Origin: a virus
Length of the DNA stretch: 45,906 nucleotides
Virus record (IMG/VR): IMGVR_UViG_3300009059_000023
Span: 1 to 45,906 of that record
Direction: 5' to 3' (one strand)
The position numbers were made by a program, and so were the translations under genes. Every line of letters begins with the position of its first letter. Within the stretch, counting starts at the first letter, position 1. Of the stretch, positions 21,553 to 29,255 are shown piece by piece. The notes beneath the pieces were generated by a model. The model had not been told where the DNA came from. It was given only the letters and a program-made list of their open reading frames with translations, and made no database searches.

Positions 21553-23318
21553 GTAACTTTAACTTAGTGTTTGACATTGAGGCAGACGGACTTGACCCTA
21601 CTAAAATCTTTTGTATTGTTGCTCAAGACGTAGACACAATGGATGTGTTTACTTTTGACAACACCCAGCTAGAAGAAGGATATGGTTTACTACGAACCGC
21701 AGACAAACTAATCGGCCACAACATTATTGGCTACGACCTACCGGCTATCAAGAAAATTACAGGACTTGACCTAAGCAACAAGAACATTGTAGACACATTG
21801 GTATTGTCTAGACTGTTTAAGCCAACTCGTGAGGGTGGTCACGGCCTAGAGTCTTGGGGTTACCGCCTTAAATTTAACAAGGGTGACTACGGTGACAACC
21901 AAGATGCTTGGGATGCTTACTGCCCTGAGATGCTAGAGTATTGTAAGCGTGATGTACAACTGAACACTAAGGTATATCAGCAGTTGCGTGTCGAGAGCCG
22001 AGGCTTCACACCTACCGCAGTAAACCTTGAGCATTCAGTTGCTAAGATTATAGACCAGCAACGCCGCAATGGTTTCGAGTTAGACATGCGTAAGGCTATG
22101 CTGCTTGTTGCAATGTTCCAAGAGAAGCTTGATGCTACAGAATCTGAAGTGCATGAGACATTCAGGCCCAAGATTATCGTAGATATTCTCAAGCCTAAGT
22201 ATACTAAAAGCGGTAAGCTTGCTAAGGTTTCTGAAGGCCCAGATGGTAAGGGTGTTAGACTTACTGATGACGAGTATAATATCATGCTTCAAACCAACAA
22301 GCCTCTCAAGCGTGAGACACATATAGACTTTAATCTAGGTTCTCGTAAGCAGATAGGTGAGTATCTTATTGATGCTGGCTGGACACCTAAAAACTTTACA
22401 CCTACCGGACAGCCTATCGTTGACGAAGGTACACTGTCCAAGGTTAATGGTATACCTGAAGCTGCTTTGATTGCTAGATACTTAATGCTTCAGAAGCGCT
22501 TGGCTCAGGTAAACAGTTGGATAAAAGCAGTTGACCCTGACAACAGGGTGCGTGGTTATGTTAATCCTAACGGTGCAGTGACTGGCCGCATGACCCACAG
22601 CCATCCTAACATGGCTCAGATACCTAGCAGCAACTCACCCTACGGTAAAGAGTGTAGGTCTTGTTGGACTGTTAAAGATGGTAATAAACTTGTAGGTATT
22701 GATGCGTCTGGGTTAGAACTTAGAATGCTTGCACACTACATGAACGATACGGAGTACACTAATGAAATTCTCAACGGAGACATTCACTCGGCTAACCAAA
22801 GACTTGCAGGACTTGAATCAAGAAATCAGGCGAAGACTTTCATCTATGCCTTTTTATACGGAGCAGGAGATGCAAAGCTTGGGGCAGTGGCTAAAGCAGG
22901 TAAGGCAAGAGGGCGAGAGCTGCGAAAACAGTTTCTTAATAGTGTCCCATCACTTAAAGCTCTTGTCGGAAGAGTACAACGAGAAAGTAAAAAGGGATTC
23001 TTAAAAGGTCTGGATGGCCGCAAGCTTTCTATACGCTCTGAACACGCCGCACTTAACACACTGTTACAGTCAGCCGGTGCAATTGTTATGAAAGAAGCTC
23101 TGGTTGTGCTTGATGGTTACTTCAAAAAGTTTAAGGTTGACGCTAAATTTGTAGCCAATGTTCACGATGAGTGGCAGATTGAGTGTAAAGAAAAAGACGC
23201 AGAGGATGTTGGAAGACTTGGCGTTGCAGCAATTGCACAAGCCGGTATAAACTTAAACTTAAACTGTCCCTTAGATGGGGACTTCAACATCGGAGATGGA
23301 TGGCATGAAACCCACTAA
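21549..23318 (+). CDS. Family A DNA polymerase with 3'-5' exonuclease
   Basis: The 589-residue protein is shorter than T7 polymerase (704). Proofreading exonuclease motifs: I with D9 and E11 (VFDIEADGL), II HNIIGYD, and III YCKRDVQLN. Polymerase motifs: A with D385 (GIDASGLELRMLAHYM), B RNQAKTFIYAFLYGAG with K429 and Y433, and C VHDEW with D540. Y433 occupies the E. coli F762 position, the tyrosine type also seen in T7, linked to fast, low-discrimination polymerases of lytic phages. It replicates the genome with the primase-helicase. It overlaps both neighbours. Confidence 0.95.
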   Translation: MSNFNLVFDIEADGLDPTKIFCIVAQDVDTMDVFTFDNTQLEEGYGLLRTADKLIGHNIIGYDLPAIKKITGLDLSNKNIVDTLVLSRLFKPTREGGHGLESWGYRLKFNKGDYGDNQDAWDAYCPEMLEYCKRDVQLNTKVYQQLRVESRGFTPTAVNLEHSVAKIIDQQRRNGFELDMRKAMLLVAMFQEKLDATESEVHETFRPKIIVDILKPKYTKSGKLAKVSEGPDGKGVRLTDDEYNIMLQTNKPLKRETHIDFNLGSRKQIGEYLIDAGWTPKNFTPTGQPIVDEGTLSKVNGIPEAALIARYLMLQKRLAQVNSWIKAVDPDNRVRGYVNPNGAVTGRMTHSHPNMAQIPSSNSPYGKECRSCWTVKDGNKLVGIDASGLELRMLAHYMNDTEYTNEILNGDIHSANQRLAGLESRNQAKTFIYAFLYGAGDAKLGAVAKAGKARGRELRKQFLNSVPSLKALVGRVQRESKKGFLKGLDGRKLSIRSEHAALNTLLQSAGAIVMKEALVVLDGYFKKFKVDAKFVANVHDEWQIECKEKDAEDVGRLGVAAIAQAGINLNLNCPLDGDFNIGDGWHETH

Positions 23319-23730
23319 AGAAAACAGAAAGAAGTTTGACCTTGACCTAGCTTACGGCGAAGTTCGGGAAGATAAAATTGCAGCAATGCTTACAGGTAAA
23401 AAGATAGAAGTTAAATCAGAGCGCGACTTGTGGCAGAAGACAGGTAACATATGTATTGAGTATAAGTCATACGGTAAGCCGTCAGGTATTGACGCAACTG
23501 AATCCGACTACTGGTTCCATAACTTATGTATCGGCGATAATGAATACTGTACATTGGTTTTTAATACTGCTACACTCAAGAAGATTGTCAAGCGCCTAGA
23601 CAGTTTTAAAACTGTGTCGGGTGGTGACCACAGAGCAAGTCAGATGTATTTGTTAAACCTTCAGAAGCTCTTTTCTTCTGATGTAATCAAAGCTTTTAAG
23701 GAGTTAGAAGATGAACCAGAAGCCGCTTAA
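23305..23730 (+). CDS. PD-(D/E)XK nuclease-like protein
   Basis: About 141 residues from ATG 23305 (MKPTKENRKKFDLDLAYG). The stretch KKIEVKSERDLWQKTGNICI followed by EYKSYGKPSGID has the E-V-K and E-Y-K pattern of metal-dependent PD-(D/E)XK nucleases. The paired spacing is seen in small phage nucleases or resolvase relatives. Upstream in-frame ATGs at 23275 and 23296 are possible starts. The chosen start overlaps the polymerase gene by 14 bases. It is likely a recombination or repair nuclease, with exact substrate unknown. Confidence 0.65.
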   Translation: MKPTKENRKKFDLDLAYGEVREDKIAAMLTGKKIEVKSERDLWQKTGNICIEYKSYGKPSGIDATESDYWFHNLCIGDNEYCTLVFNTATLKKIVKRLDSFKTVSGGDHRASQMYLLNLQKLFSSDVIKAFKELEDEPEAA

Positions 23731-24574
23731 TACTATAGTCCCTGACATCTATGGGATGCTTGAAAACCTTTCAGGTGGTTCGCCTCTTCCATTAACGGAG
23801 GAGGCGCTTGATGAGACAATGGCTTCAATAAAAGAAGCTATCCTTCACTGGGCAACACCAAGACCAAGAGACACCGACTTCAGTGTCCGAATGTCTAACG
23901 TAGGTAAGCCTTCACGACAGTTGTGGTTTGAGAAGCGTGACCCCAATGGCCGTGGCGGTGTTGATGGCGCAACGCAGATTAAGTTTCTGTATGGTCACAT
24001 TCTTGAAGAAATTGTATTAATGCTTGTACGTATGTCAGGACACAAGGTCACAGATGAGCAGAAAGAAGTTACAGTCAACGGTATCGTGGGACACATGGAC
24101 TGCAAGATTAACGGTCAGGTAGTAGACGTTAAGTCGGCATCTAAGTTTGCTTTCAATAAGTTTTCTAAAGGAACACTGGCTGACGATGACCCCTTTGGTT
24201 ACTTAGGACAGCTTGCAGGTTACGAAAAAGCAGAAGGCACAGACAAGGGTGGTTTCCTTGTTATCAACAAAGAAAGTGGTGAGCTTTGCATGTATGTGCC
24301 GGATGATTTAGATAAACCTAACATCGACACAAAAATAAATACTCTATTAGACGAATTAAAACTTGACACGCCACCAGAACTATGCTATACTCCCATACTT
24401 GATGGCAAGAAAGGAAACATGCAACTGCCTAAAGGATGTGCGTGGTGTAAGTACAAGCATGAATGCCACAAGGATGCCAATGATGGCGCAGGTCTTAGAA
24501 CTTTCAAATACTCTACCGGCTACAAATATTTAACACATGTAGAGGCAGAACCAAAGGTGGATGAGATACTATGA
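23711..24574 (+). CDS. RecB/Cas4-like PD-(D/E)XK exonuclease
   Basis: The 287-residue protein has active-site-like residues D130 (GHMD), D139 and K141 (DVKSAS). A C-terminal cysteine cluster C225, C243, C246 and C252 (KGCAWCKYKHEC) may bind an Fe-S cluster, as in Cas4/AddB-type nucleases. In those the fourth cysteine normally lies N-terminal, so the arrangement here is slightly different. The likely role is host DNA breakdown or end-processing in recombination, as T7 gp6 does. A consensus-like promoter lies inside its 3' half. Confidence 0.8.
   Translation: MNQKPLNTIVPDIYGMLENLSGGSPLPLTEEALDETMASIKEAILHWATPRPRDTDFSVRMSNVGKPSRQLWFEKRDPNGRGGVDGATQIKFLYGHILEEIVLMLVRMSGHKVTDEQKEVTVNGIVGHMDCKINGQVVDVKSASKFAFNKFSKGTLADDDPFGYLGQLAGYEKAEGTDKGGFLVINKESGELCMYVPDDLDKPNIDTKINTLLDELKLDTPPELCYTPILDGKKGNMQLPKGCAWCKYKHECHKDANDGAGLRTFKYSTGYKYLTHVEAEPKVDEIL
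24363..24391 (+). promoter_or_regulatory. Promoter-like site inside the exonuclease gene
   Basis: TTGACA (24363-24368), a 17-base spacer and TATACT (24386-24391), preceded by TTAAAAC like the other phage promoters. It lies within codons ~217-227 of the exonuclease and would start a transcript for the resolvase, DUF3310 and reductase genes. Coding constraint makes chance a possibility, but all three elements match. Confidence 0.6.
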
Positions 24575-24858
24575 ATCGTAAAAAGTCTAAGCGAATAAAA
24601 AAACATTCAGAAAATTTACAAGTTGAATGGCTTAAAGGTCTCCTCAATGAGGAGGAGGCTGATAAGATTACTAAAGATAACTTTAAAGATATGCTGCCTC
24701 AACAGACACACATCTGGGCAAGGGGCAAAATCCACAATAGTTTTTACACACTGAAGTGGCTGACTATTAAAATAAAACAGTTGTTAAAAATCTTTCCAGA
24801 CAAACAGGTCGAAGACATTACATCTTCAGATATTACTTGGAAGATGGGGCAGCGGTAG
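24571..24858 (+). CDS. 95-residue basic protein, unknown function
   Basis: MNRKKSKRIKKHSENLQVEW, a helix with LLNEEEADKITKDN, then MLPQQTHIWARGKIHNSFY and a C-terminal helical part. It is linked to the exonuclease by ATGA and followed 13 bases later by the endonuclease. The LPxQTHIWARGK phrase recurs near phage recombination genes in my memory, but I cannot assign a function. Confidence 0.65.
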   Translation: MNRKKSKRIKKHSENLQVEWLKGLLNEEEADKITKDNFKDMLPQQTHIWARGKIHNSFYTLKWLTIKIKQLLKIFPDKQVEDITSSDITWKMGQR

Positions 24859-24871
24859 AGAAAGGAGTCAC

Positions 24872-25348
24872 ATGAAGAAAGTACGCAAGGGGTATAGGAA
24901 GCCACGAGTAAAGCGCCCAGTCGAAAAAGACTTGGTAAAAGGTTATGACTCCAACTGGGAATATGAACTTCACTCTGGCATCCTAGATGCATGGGAGTTT
25001 CACGTTGACAAGGTTGAGTATACTGTTACACACAAGTATGAGCCAGACTTTGTTAGAGAAATAGACGGTAAGAAAATACTGCTTGAAGCTAAGGGTCGTT
25101 TCTGGGACAGCGCAGAATACTCTAAGTATATCTGGATAGCGAAAGTTCTTCCGGATGACGTTGAGCTTGTGTTTTTGTTTGCCAACCCCAGCGCTCCGAT
25201 GCCTGCTGCCAAGGTACGTAAAGATGGAACAAGGCGGTCACACGGCGAGTGGGCTTCTGCAAATGACTTCAGGTGGTTCAGCGAAGATAGCATACCTGAT
25301 AACTGGATTAATAGAAAAAAGAGAGAGGATTTTAAAGATGAGCATTAA
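24872..25348 (+). CDS. Endonuclease I-like Holliday junction resolvase
   Basis: The 158-residue protein resembles T7 endonuclease I. An N-terminal basic stretch precedes DSNWEYELHSG (E32). The active-site set continues with D59 (KYEPDF) and E72, K74 (LLEAKGRF). ATG 24872 is behind AAAGGAGTCAC. It cuts branched DNA before packaging and can help degrade host DNA. The start of the next gene lies inside its last codons. Confidence 0.88.
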   Translation: MKKVRKGYRKPRVKRPVEKDLVKGYDSNWEYELHSGILDAWEFHVDKVEYTVTHKYEPDFVREIDGKKILLEAKGRFWDSAEYSKYIWIAKVLPDDVELVFLFANPSAPMPAAKVRKDGTRRSHGEWASANDFRWFSEDSIPDNWINRKKREDFKDEH

Positions 25349-25850
25349 TGACGCAACGCCACAAGACTGGGATAGAGTTAGAGATACAGGCCACCCTACG
25401 TTTGAGGAGTACATGAAGCGTTTAAATTCTAACTGGGTTTATGACAGCACCAGAGGAACTGACCCGATTGTCACTGCCGATGCCGTTGACTTTGGAAGCT
25501 GCTGGTCTGAGCCTAAAAAAGGAAGAGGCATAGATGCGTGGATGAAGGCAGCTCACGATGAAGATGTAGACCTCTGGGAAGATGAGTCTTTGGAGGACAT
25601 AATTGCTAGGGAAGATGAAGAAGAGGAAGACATGGTAGGCTCTCCTAGGCACTACAACACAGGCAACATTGAGTGCATTGAAGCCATTGAAGAGTCTATG
25701 TCCAGTCACGCATTCAAAGGCTACCTCAAGGGCAACTGCATGAAGTACCTGTGGCGTTACGACTACAAGGGCAAGCAGGTAGAGGACTTACAGAAAGCTC
25801 AGTGGTATTTAGCCCGACTGTTAAATCAAGTAGTGTTTGAAAATGAGTAG
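25338..25850 (+). CDS. DUF3310 protein (related to T7 gp1.7 nucleotide kinase)
   Basis: 170 residues from ATG 25338 (MSINDATPQDWDRV). The C-terminal ~60 residues, HYNTGNIECIEAIEESM then FKGYLKGNCMKYLWRYDYKG, are the DUF3310 signature. The middle is acidic (IIAREDEEEEDMV). T7 gp1.7, which carries this domain, phosphorylates dGMP and dTMP, so a nucleotide-pool role is plausible here. It overlaps the resolvase by 11 bases with GAGGAT upstream. Confidence 0.8.
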   Translation: MSINDATPQDWDRVRDTGHPTFEEYMKRLNSNWVYDSTRGTDPIVTADAVDFGSCWSEPKKGRGIDAWMKAAHDEDVDLWEDESLEDIIAREDEEEEDMVGSPRHYNTGNIECIEAIEESMSSHAFKGYLKGNCMKYLWRYDYKGKQVEDLQKAQWYLARLLNQVVFENE

Positions 25851-26055
25851 AAGAGTGATGGATAAGATACTAAGGAACCGTATGCGTACCCCTGATGGGA
25901 CAATACTTGAGTCAAAGCATAGGCACGATTATGTAACCCACTTAGACGCTAATGGCAACGAGTATATGCTAGATGGGGGTTTGGATTATGTGCGCTGTTC
26001 TGCTTATGGGGATGAAGAGATGCTTACTGTATACGATGATGATTCTGTATCGTGA
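25843..26055 (+). CDS. Small conserved phage protein (HRHDYVTH family)
   Basis: 70 residues from ATG 25843. MRTPDGTILESKHRHDYVTH and the following GNEYMLDGGLDYVRCS form a pattern that recurs in many tailed phages; function unknown. It overlaps the DUF3310 stop by 8 bases. Another in-frame ATG at 25858 is possible. Confidence 0.68.
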   Translation: MSRRVMDKILRNRMRTPDGTILESKHRHDYVTHLDANGNEYMLDGGLDYVRCSAYGDEEMLTVYDDDSVS

Positions 26056-26243
26056 TGCGCTTAAAAACTTACCAACTGATTGAACGAATAGTTGAAGAAG
26101 GCACAGAGTCAGGATATAATAGGGCACACAAACACACTGACACACCCAATGAAGCAACAATCAAGCAGTGCATCGAGCAATACATAATGAAAGGCTTTGA
26201 TGAATACTTTGAATTTGAAAACGAGAACTTGAGTGAGCACTGA
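26055..26243 (+). CDS. 62-residue helical protein, unknown function
   Basis: MRLKTYQLIERIVEEGTESG, then NRAHKHTDTPNEATIKQCIE and an acidic C-terminal helix. It starts just after the preceding stop (TGATG-type) and ends at the start of the next gene. A charged helix pair without an enzyme motif. Confidence 0.65.
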   Translation: MRLKTYQLIERIVEEGTESGYNRAHKHTDTPNEATIKQCIEQYIMKGFDEYFEFENENLSEH

Positions 26244-26392
26244 TGGATAGGAAAGAAGAAAGGCGAAACAGGTTTGACCGCAAAAAGAAATTTAAAAAAG
26301 TAACGAGGGCTTCTAAAACAAAAGCCCAAAAAAAAACTATTAAGGTAAAAAACAATGACAGTATCGTTTATGGATATGGCGTGGACTATTAA
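26243..26392 (+). CDS. 49-residue highly basic protein
   Basis: MDRKEERRNRFDRKKKFKKV and a second basic part TRASKTKAQKKTIKVK. Its coupling to the previous gene (TGATG) supports translation. The composition suggests nucleic-acid binding. It overlaps the next frame by 38 bases. Confidence 0.5.
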   Translation: MDRKEERRNRFDRKKKFKKVTRASKTKAQKKTIKVKNNDSIVYGYGVDY

Positions 26393-26552
26393 TTTTCGCA
26401 ACGGTTTTGGATTAGATATCGAGATATGTGATAGCCGGCCTGTGTGGATTTTAGATGCTGAAGGTAATCTAGAGTTTGCATCGTTTGAAGGTCTGTCAAT
26501 TTCTATACCATTATTTATTATTACTATAGGGAATATTTGGAGGGAAGTCTAG
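26355..26552 (+). CDS. 65-residue protein with hydrophobic C-terminus
   Basis: MTVSFMDMAWTINFRNGFGL, then IEICDSRPVWILDAEGNLEF and a hydrophobic end (ISIPLFIITIGNIW). AAGGTAAAAAAC before ATG 26355 and the stop-start overlap with the next gene (TAGTG) support it. No family recognised. Confidence 0.52.
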   Translation: MTVSFMDMAWTINFRNGFGLDIEICDSRPVWILDAEGNLEFASFEGLSISIPLFIITIGNIWREV

Positions 26553-26668
26553 TGTTTAGTTTGGAAGGTTTGATTATATCTATTTTTTGTGTTTCGCTTG
26601 TAGCAGTTTCTATTGTTACTATTTTTAATCTTTACATGGAAGGGATAGATAATGACGATTACTTATAA
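26552..26668 (+). CDS. 38-residue membrane peptide
   Basis: GTG start at 26552, overlapping the previous stop, with GGAGGGAAG 6 bases upstream. MFSLEGLIISIFCVSLVAVS plus IVTIFNLYME forms one membrane helix, with an acidic end (GIDNDDYL). One of three tiny membrane peptides in the rightward operon. Confidence 0.52.
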   Translation: MFSLEGLIISIFCVSLVAVSIVTIFNLYMEGIDNDDYL

Positions 26669-26834
26669 ACAAAAGATTCTTGCAAAAACATTTGGCCTCT
26701 TAATAATTTCTCCACTATATGTTCCGGCAATTATTATATATGAAAACAGAAAAGAAGTATACAGTTTTTACAAAGAAGTTTGGCAAATACTCACAGACAC
26801 TCACCCAGAATTAAAGGAAGAAGAACATGGATAA
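26652..26834 (+). CDS. 60-residue membrane-associated protein
   Basis: MTITYKQKILAKTFGLLIIS continuing PLYVPAIIIYENRKEVYS. One membrane helix near the N-terminus, then a charged helix ending LKEEEHG. It overlaps the previous and next genes. It lies directly before the reductase. Function unknown. Confidence 0.6.
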   Translation: MTITYKQKILAKTFGLLIISPLYVPAIIIYENRKEVYSFYKEVWQILTDTHPELKEEEHG

Positions 26835-28710
26835 GTACCAACAATTTATACACAAAAGCAGGTACGCACGTTGGCTATCAGTAGAAGGCCGAAGAGAAAC
26901 TTGGGAAGAAACAGTACAGCGTTACGTAAACTTCTGGGTTAATCGCAAACAAGTTGACAAGAAAACAGCCGAGCGTTTATACGAAGGCATTCACAGTCAA
27001 AAGGTTATGCCATCTATGCGCTGTATGATGACAGCAGGCGAAGCTTTAGATAAAGATAATGTGGCTGGATTTAATTGTAGTTACTTAGCTATTGATTCAC
27101 CACGAAGCTTTGATGAATTGATGTATGTTTTGATGTGTGGTACTGGCGTAGGCTTTAGTGTTGAACGAGCATTCATCAATAAGCTACCAGTTATTGCTGA
27201 AACATTCCACCCAACTGACACAACGATTGTCGTTGCCGACAGTAAGATTGGATGGGCTTCTGCGTTTCGTGAGTTAATTGCAATGCTATATGCCGGCAAG
27301 ATTCCTAAGTGGGACATGAGCAAAGTACGCCCTGCTGGTGCTAGGCTCAAGACCTTTGGTGGTCGTGCTTCAGGCTCAGCTCCCCTTGAAGACCTCTTTC
27401 GTTTCTGCGTAGAAGTTTTTCAGAAAGCACGGGGACGCAAATTAACTTCTATCGAGTGCCACGATGTTGTGTGTAAGGTTGCAGACATTGTAGTAGTAGG
27501 TGGCGTAAGACGTTCAGCACTTATTAGTTTATCAAATCTTTCTGATAATCGTATGGCTAAAGCTAAGACTGGTGCATGGTGGGAAGCAGACGGGCATAGA
27601 CGCTTGGCTAATAACTCTGTAGCTTATACAGAGAAGCCAGACTTTGAAGCCTTCCTTAACGAAATGAAAACCATGTATGAAAGCAGAGCAGGAGAGCGAG
27701 GATTGTTTAGCCGTGTTGCCGCGCAGAAGATTGCAGCCCGTAATGGCCGTAGAGACTCTGAGCAGGACTTTGGCACTAACCCATGCTCTGAGATTATCCT
27801 ACGCAGTAATCAGTTCTGCAACCTTTCTGAAGTTGTTGTGCGTGAAGATGATACACCAGAAACACTAAAAGAAAAAGTAGAGCTTGCTGCTATCATTGGT
27901 ACCCTACAAGCTACACTTACAGATTTTAGATACTTGCGTAATATTTGGCAGAAGAATACTGCTGAAGAAGCATTGCTCGGTTTAAGCATGACAGGAATCA
28001 TGGATAATAAACTGTTGTCTGGACAGATGGGCCAAGAAGAACTTGAAAAGACTTTGGAGAATTTGCGTGACCACGCTATTAAAACTAATGAGAAGTGGGC
28101 TAATAAGCTTGGCATTGAACAGTCTTCTGCTATTACATGCGTTAAGCCGAGTGGTACTGTTTCTCAGCTTGTCGACTCTGCTTCCGGTATACATCCTCGC
28201 TTTTCTAAGCATTACATTCGGAGAGTTCGTAGCGACAAAAAAGACCCGCTTGCAATCTTTATGGAGTTCACCGGATTCCCAGTAGAACAAGATGTAATGT
28301 CAGAGTCTTCAGTAGTTTATAGCTTTCCGATAAAGGCTCCCGCAGCTAGTGTAGTGGTTAAAGAAGTAGGTGCAATGCAACAGCTTCAGTTGTGGAAGAC
28401 TTATCAGAACTCTTGGTGTGAACACAAACCAAGCATTACAGTATACTATACAGATGATGAGTTTCTTCAAGTAGCTCAATGGATATGGGAAAACTTTGAT
28501 ATTTGTAGTGGTATTAGTTTGCTTCCAGTGAGTGACCACGTATATCAACAAGCGCCCTACGAAGAAGTAAGTGTTGAAAAATATGAAGAACTGTTAGCTT
28601 CTATGCCCCAGAGTGTCAACTGGAATGACTTAGTTTATTTTGAACAAGAAGATAATACAACAGGCTCACAAGAGTTGGCCTGTGTTGGTGGAGCTTGTGA
28701 AATCGTTTAA
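26827..28710 (+). CDS. nrdJ: B12-dependent class II ribonucleotide reductase (monomeric RTPR type)
   Basis: The 627-residue enzyme reduces ribonucleotides for phage DNA synthesis. Key residues: C84 (GFNCSYLAID), C320 and E322 (GTNPCSEIILRSNQFCNLSE), C331, and a C-terminal redox pair C619/C624 (ACVGGACEIV). VKPSGTVSQLVDSASGIHPR is the substrate-binding region. The overall order and single-subunit nature match the adenosylcobalamin-dependent RTPR of Lactobacillus and many marine phages. It is shorter than the ~739-aa prototype. It implies that the host has cobalamin. It is near the end of the rightward operon, consistent with middle or late early expression. Confidence 0.9.
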   Translation: MDKYQQFIHKSRYARWLSVEGRRETWEETVQRYVNFWVNRKQVDKKTAERLYEGIHSQKVMPSMRCMMTAGEALDKDNVAGFNCSYLAIDSPRSFDELMYVLMCGTGVGFSVERAFINKLPVIAETFHPTDTTIVVADSKIGWASAFRELIAMLYAGKIPKWDMSKVRPAGARLKTFGGRASGSAPLEDLFRFCVEVFQKARGRKLTSIECHDVVCKVADIVVVGGVRRSALISLSNLSDNRMAKAKTGAWWEADGHRRLANNSVAYTEKPDFEAFLNEMKTMYESRAGERGLFSRVAAQKIAARNGRRDSEQDFGTNPCSEIILRSNQFCNLSEVVVREDDTPETLKEKVELAAIIGTLQATLTDFRYLRNIWQKNTAEEALLGLSMTGIMDNKLLSGQMGQEELEKTLENLRDHAIKTNEKWANKLGIEQSSAITCVKPSGTVSQLVDSASGIHPRFSKHYIRRVRSDKKDPLAIFMEFTGFPVEQDVMSESSVVYSFPIKAPAASVVVKEVGAMQQLQLWKTYQNSWCEHKPSITVYYTDDEFLQVAQWIWENFDICSGISLLPVSDHVYQQAPYEEVSVEKYEELLASMPQSVNWNDLVYFEQEDNTTGSQELACVGGACEIV

Positions 28711-28720
28711 GGAAATATTT

Positions 28721-28942
28721 ATGAAAGCAAAAGAAGCCAACATACTATCGTTTAAAATAATCGTCAATCATTCGGGGGCCATCCTAACTGAAATGGGTGG
28801 CATTCCTGAAGACCGGCTGCATGAAGTGTTTAAAGGAGATGAGTTAATTCTAGTACGTAAGATTGTTCGTGAAGCCAAGCCTAAGCTAGAAAAAATGCAT
28901 GACTTCTTGGAGAAAGAACTAACAGCCTTTTCAACCATTTAA
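28721..28942 (+). CDS. 73-residue basic helical protein, last gene of rightward operon
   Basis: It starts MKAKEANILSFKIIVNHSGA, preceded by AAGGAAATATTT, which selects ATG 28721 over a longer frame overlapping the reductase. Contains RLHEVFKGDELILVRKIVRE then a helix to the end. No family recognised. It is the last gene before the convergent palindrome array. Confidence 0.68.
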   Translation: MKAKEANILSFKIIVNHSGAILTEMGGIPEDRLHEVFKGDELILVRKIVREAKPKLEKMHDFLEKELTAFSTI

Positions 28943-28950
28943 AATCTTTT

Positions 28951-29045
28951 ATATACTACAGTGTACATTATGTGCATATAAGTGTACATTATAGTCTATA
29001 ATGTACATTATGTGCATATAAGTGTACATTATATACTACAGTGTA
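28951..29045. repeat. 20/40-bp tandem palindrome array at the convergent junction
   Basis: Four 20-bp units with consensus RTGTACATTATRTRCWTAYA follow one another from 28961. The two 40-bp halves are nearly identical (a 32-bp exact repeat at 28962-28993 and 29002-29033). The outer sequence ATATACTACAGTGTA occurs at both ends (28951-28965 and 29031-29045). The centre holds a perfect palindrome, TGTACATTATAG-T-CTATAATGTACA (28983-29007). It lies where plus- and minus-strand operons meet. It has no GC stem or U-run, so it is not a normal terminator. It could be an operator, a replication-related site or a packaging-related mark. Confidence 0.88.
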
Positions 29046-29255
29046 TTAAGTATGTATGAGCGCTGTCTCTGGGTTAACATACTCAGGAACACAATAGGCA
29101 AGGACAGGTGTGTGGTACTTTCTACGAGTACCTTGGATGGTAAGTTCTTCTGCAAACCATCTACACCTCTCCAAGTCTTCCCAGTAACTTTTAGCTTTCG
29201 CGTCAACCTCTCCGTTAACAGAAACAATCAACGCGAATACAAGTTGCTTTACCAC
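29046..29255 (-). CDS. 69-residue protein with hydrophobic N-terminus and two Cys
   Basis: GTG start at 29255 (MVKQLVFALIVSVNGEVD). The N-terminus looks like an uncleaved signal or anchor, followed by ERCRWFAEEL and YHTPVLAYCVPEYVNP, giving a Cys pair (CRWFA ... YCVP). Small proteins of this type recur in marine phages, function unknown. It overlaps the preceding gene stop by 7 bases. The last gene of the minus-strand block before the array. Confidence 0.6.
   Translation of the reverse strand: MVKQLVFALIVSVNGEVDAKAKSYWEDLERCRWFAEELTIQGTRRKYHTPVLAYCVPEYVNPETALIHT

Noticed and set aside
26069-26401. Minus-strand 110-codon frame opposite the small-gene cluster
   Set aside because: Phe/Ser-rich shadow frame; the plus-strand genes have coupled stops and starts and ribosome sites.
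28951-29045. Intrinsic bidirectional terminator at the operon junction
   Set aside because: Stems are AT-rich and there is no T-run on either strand; the tandem order suggests protein binding or another role.
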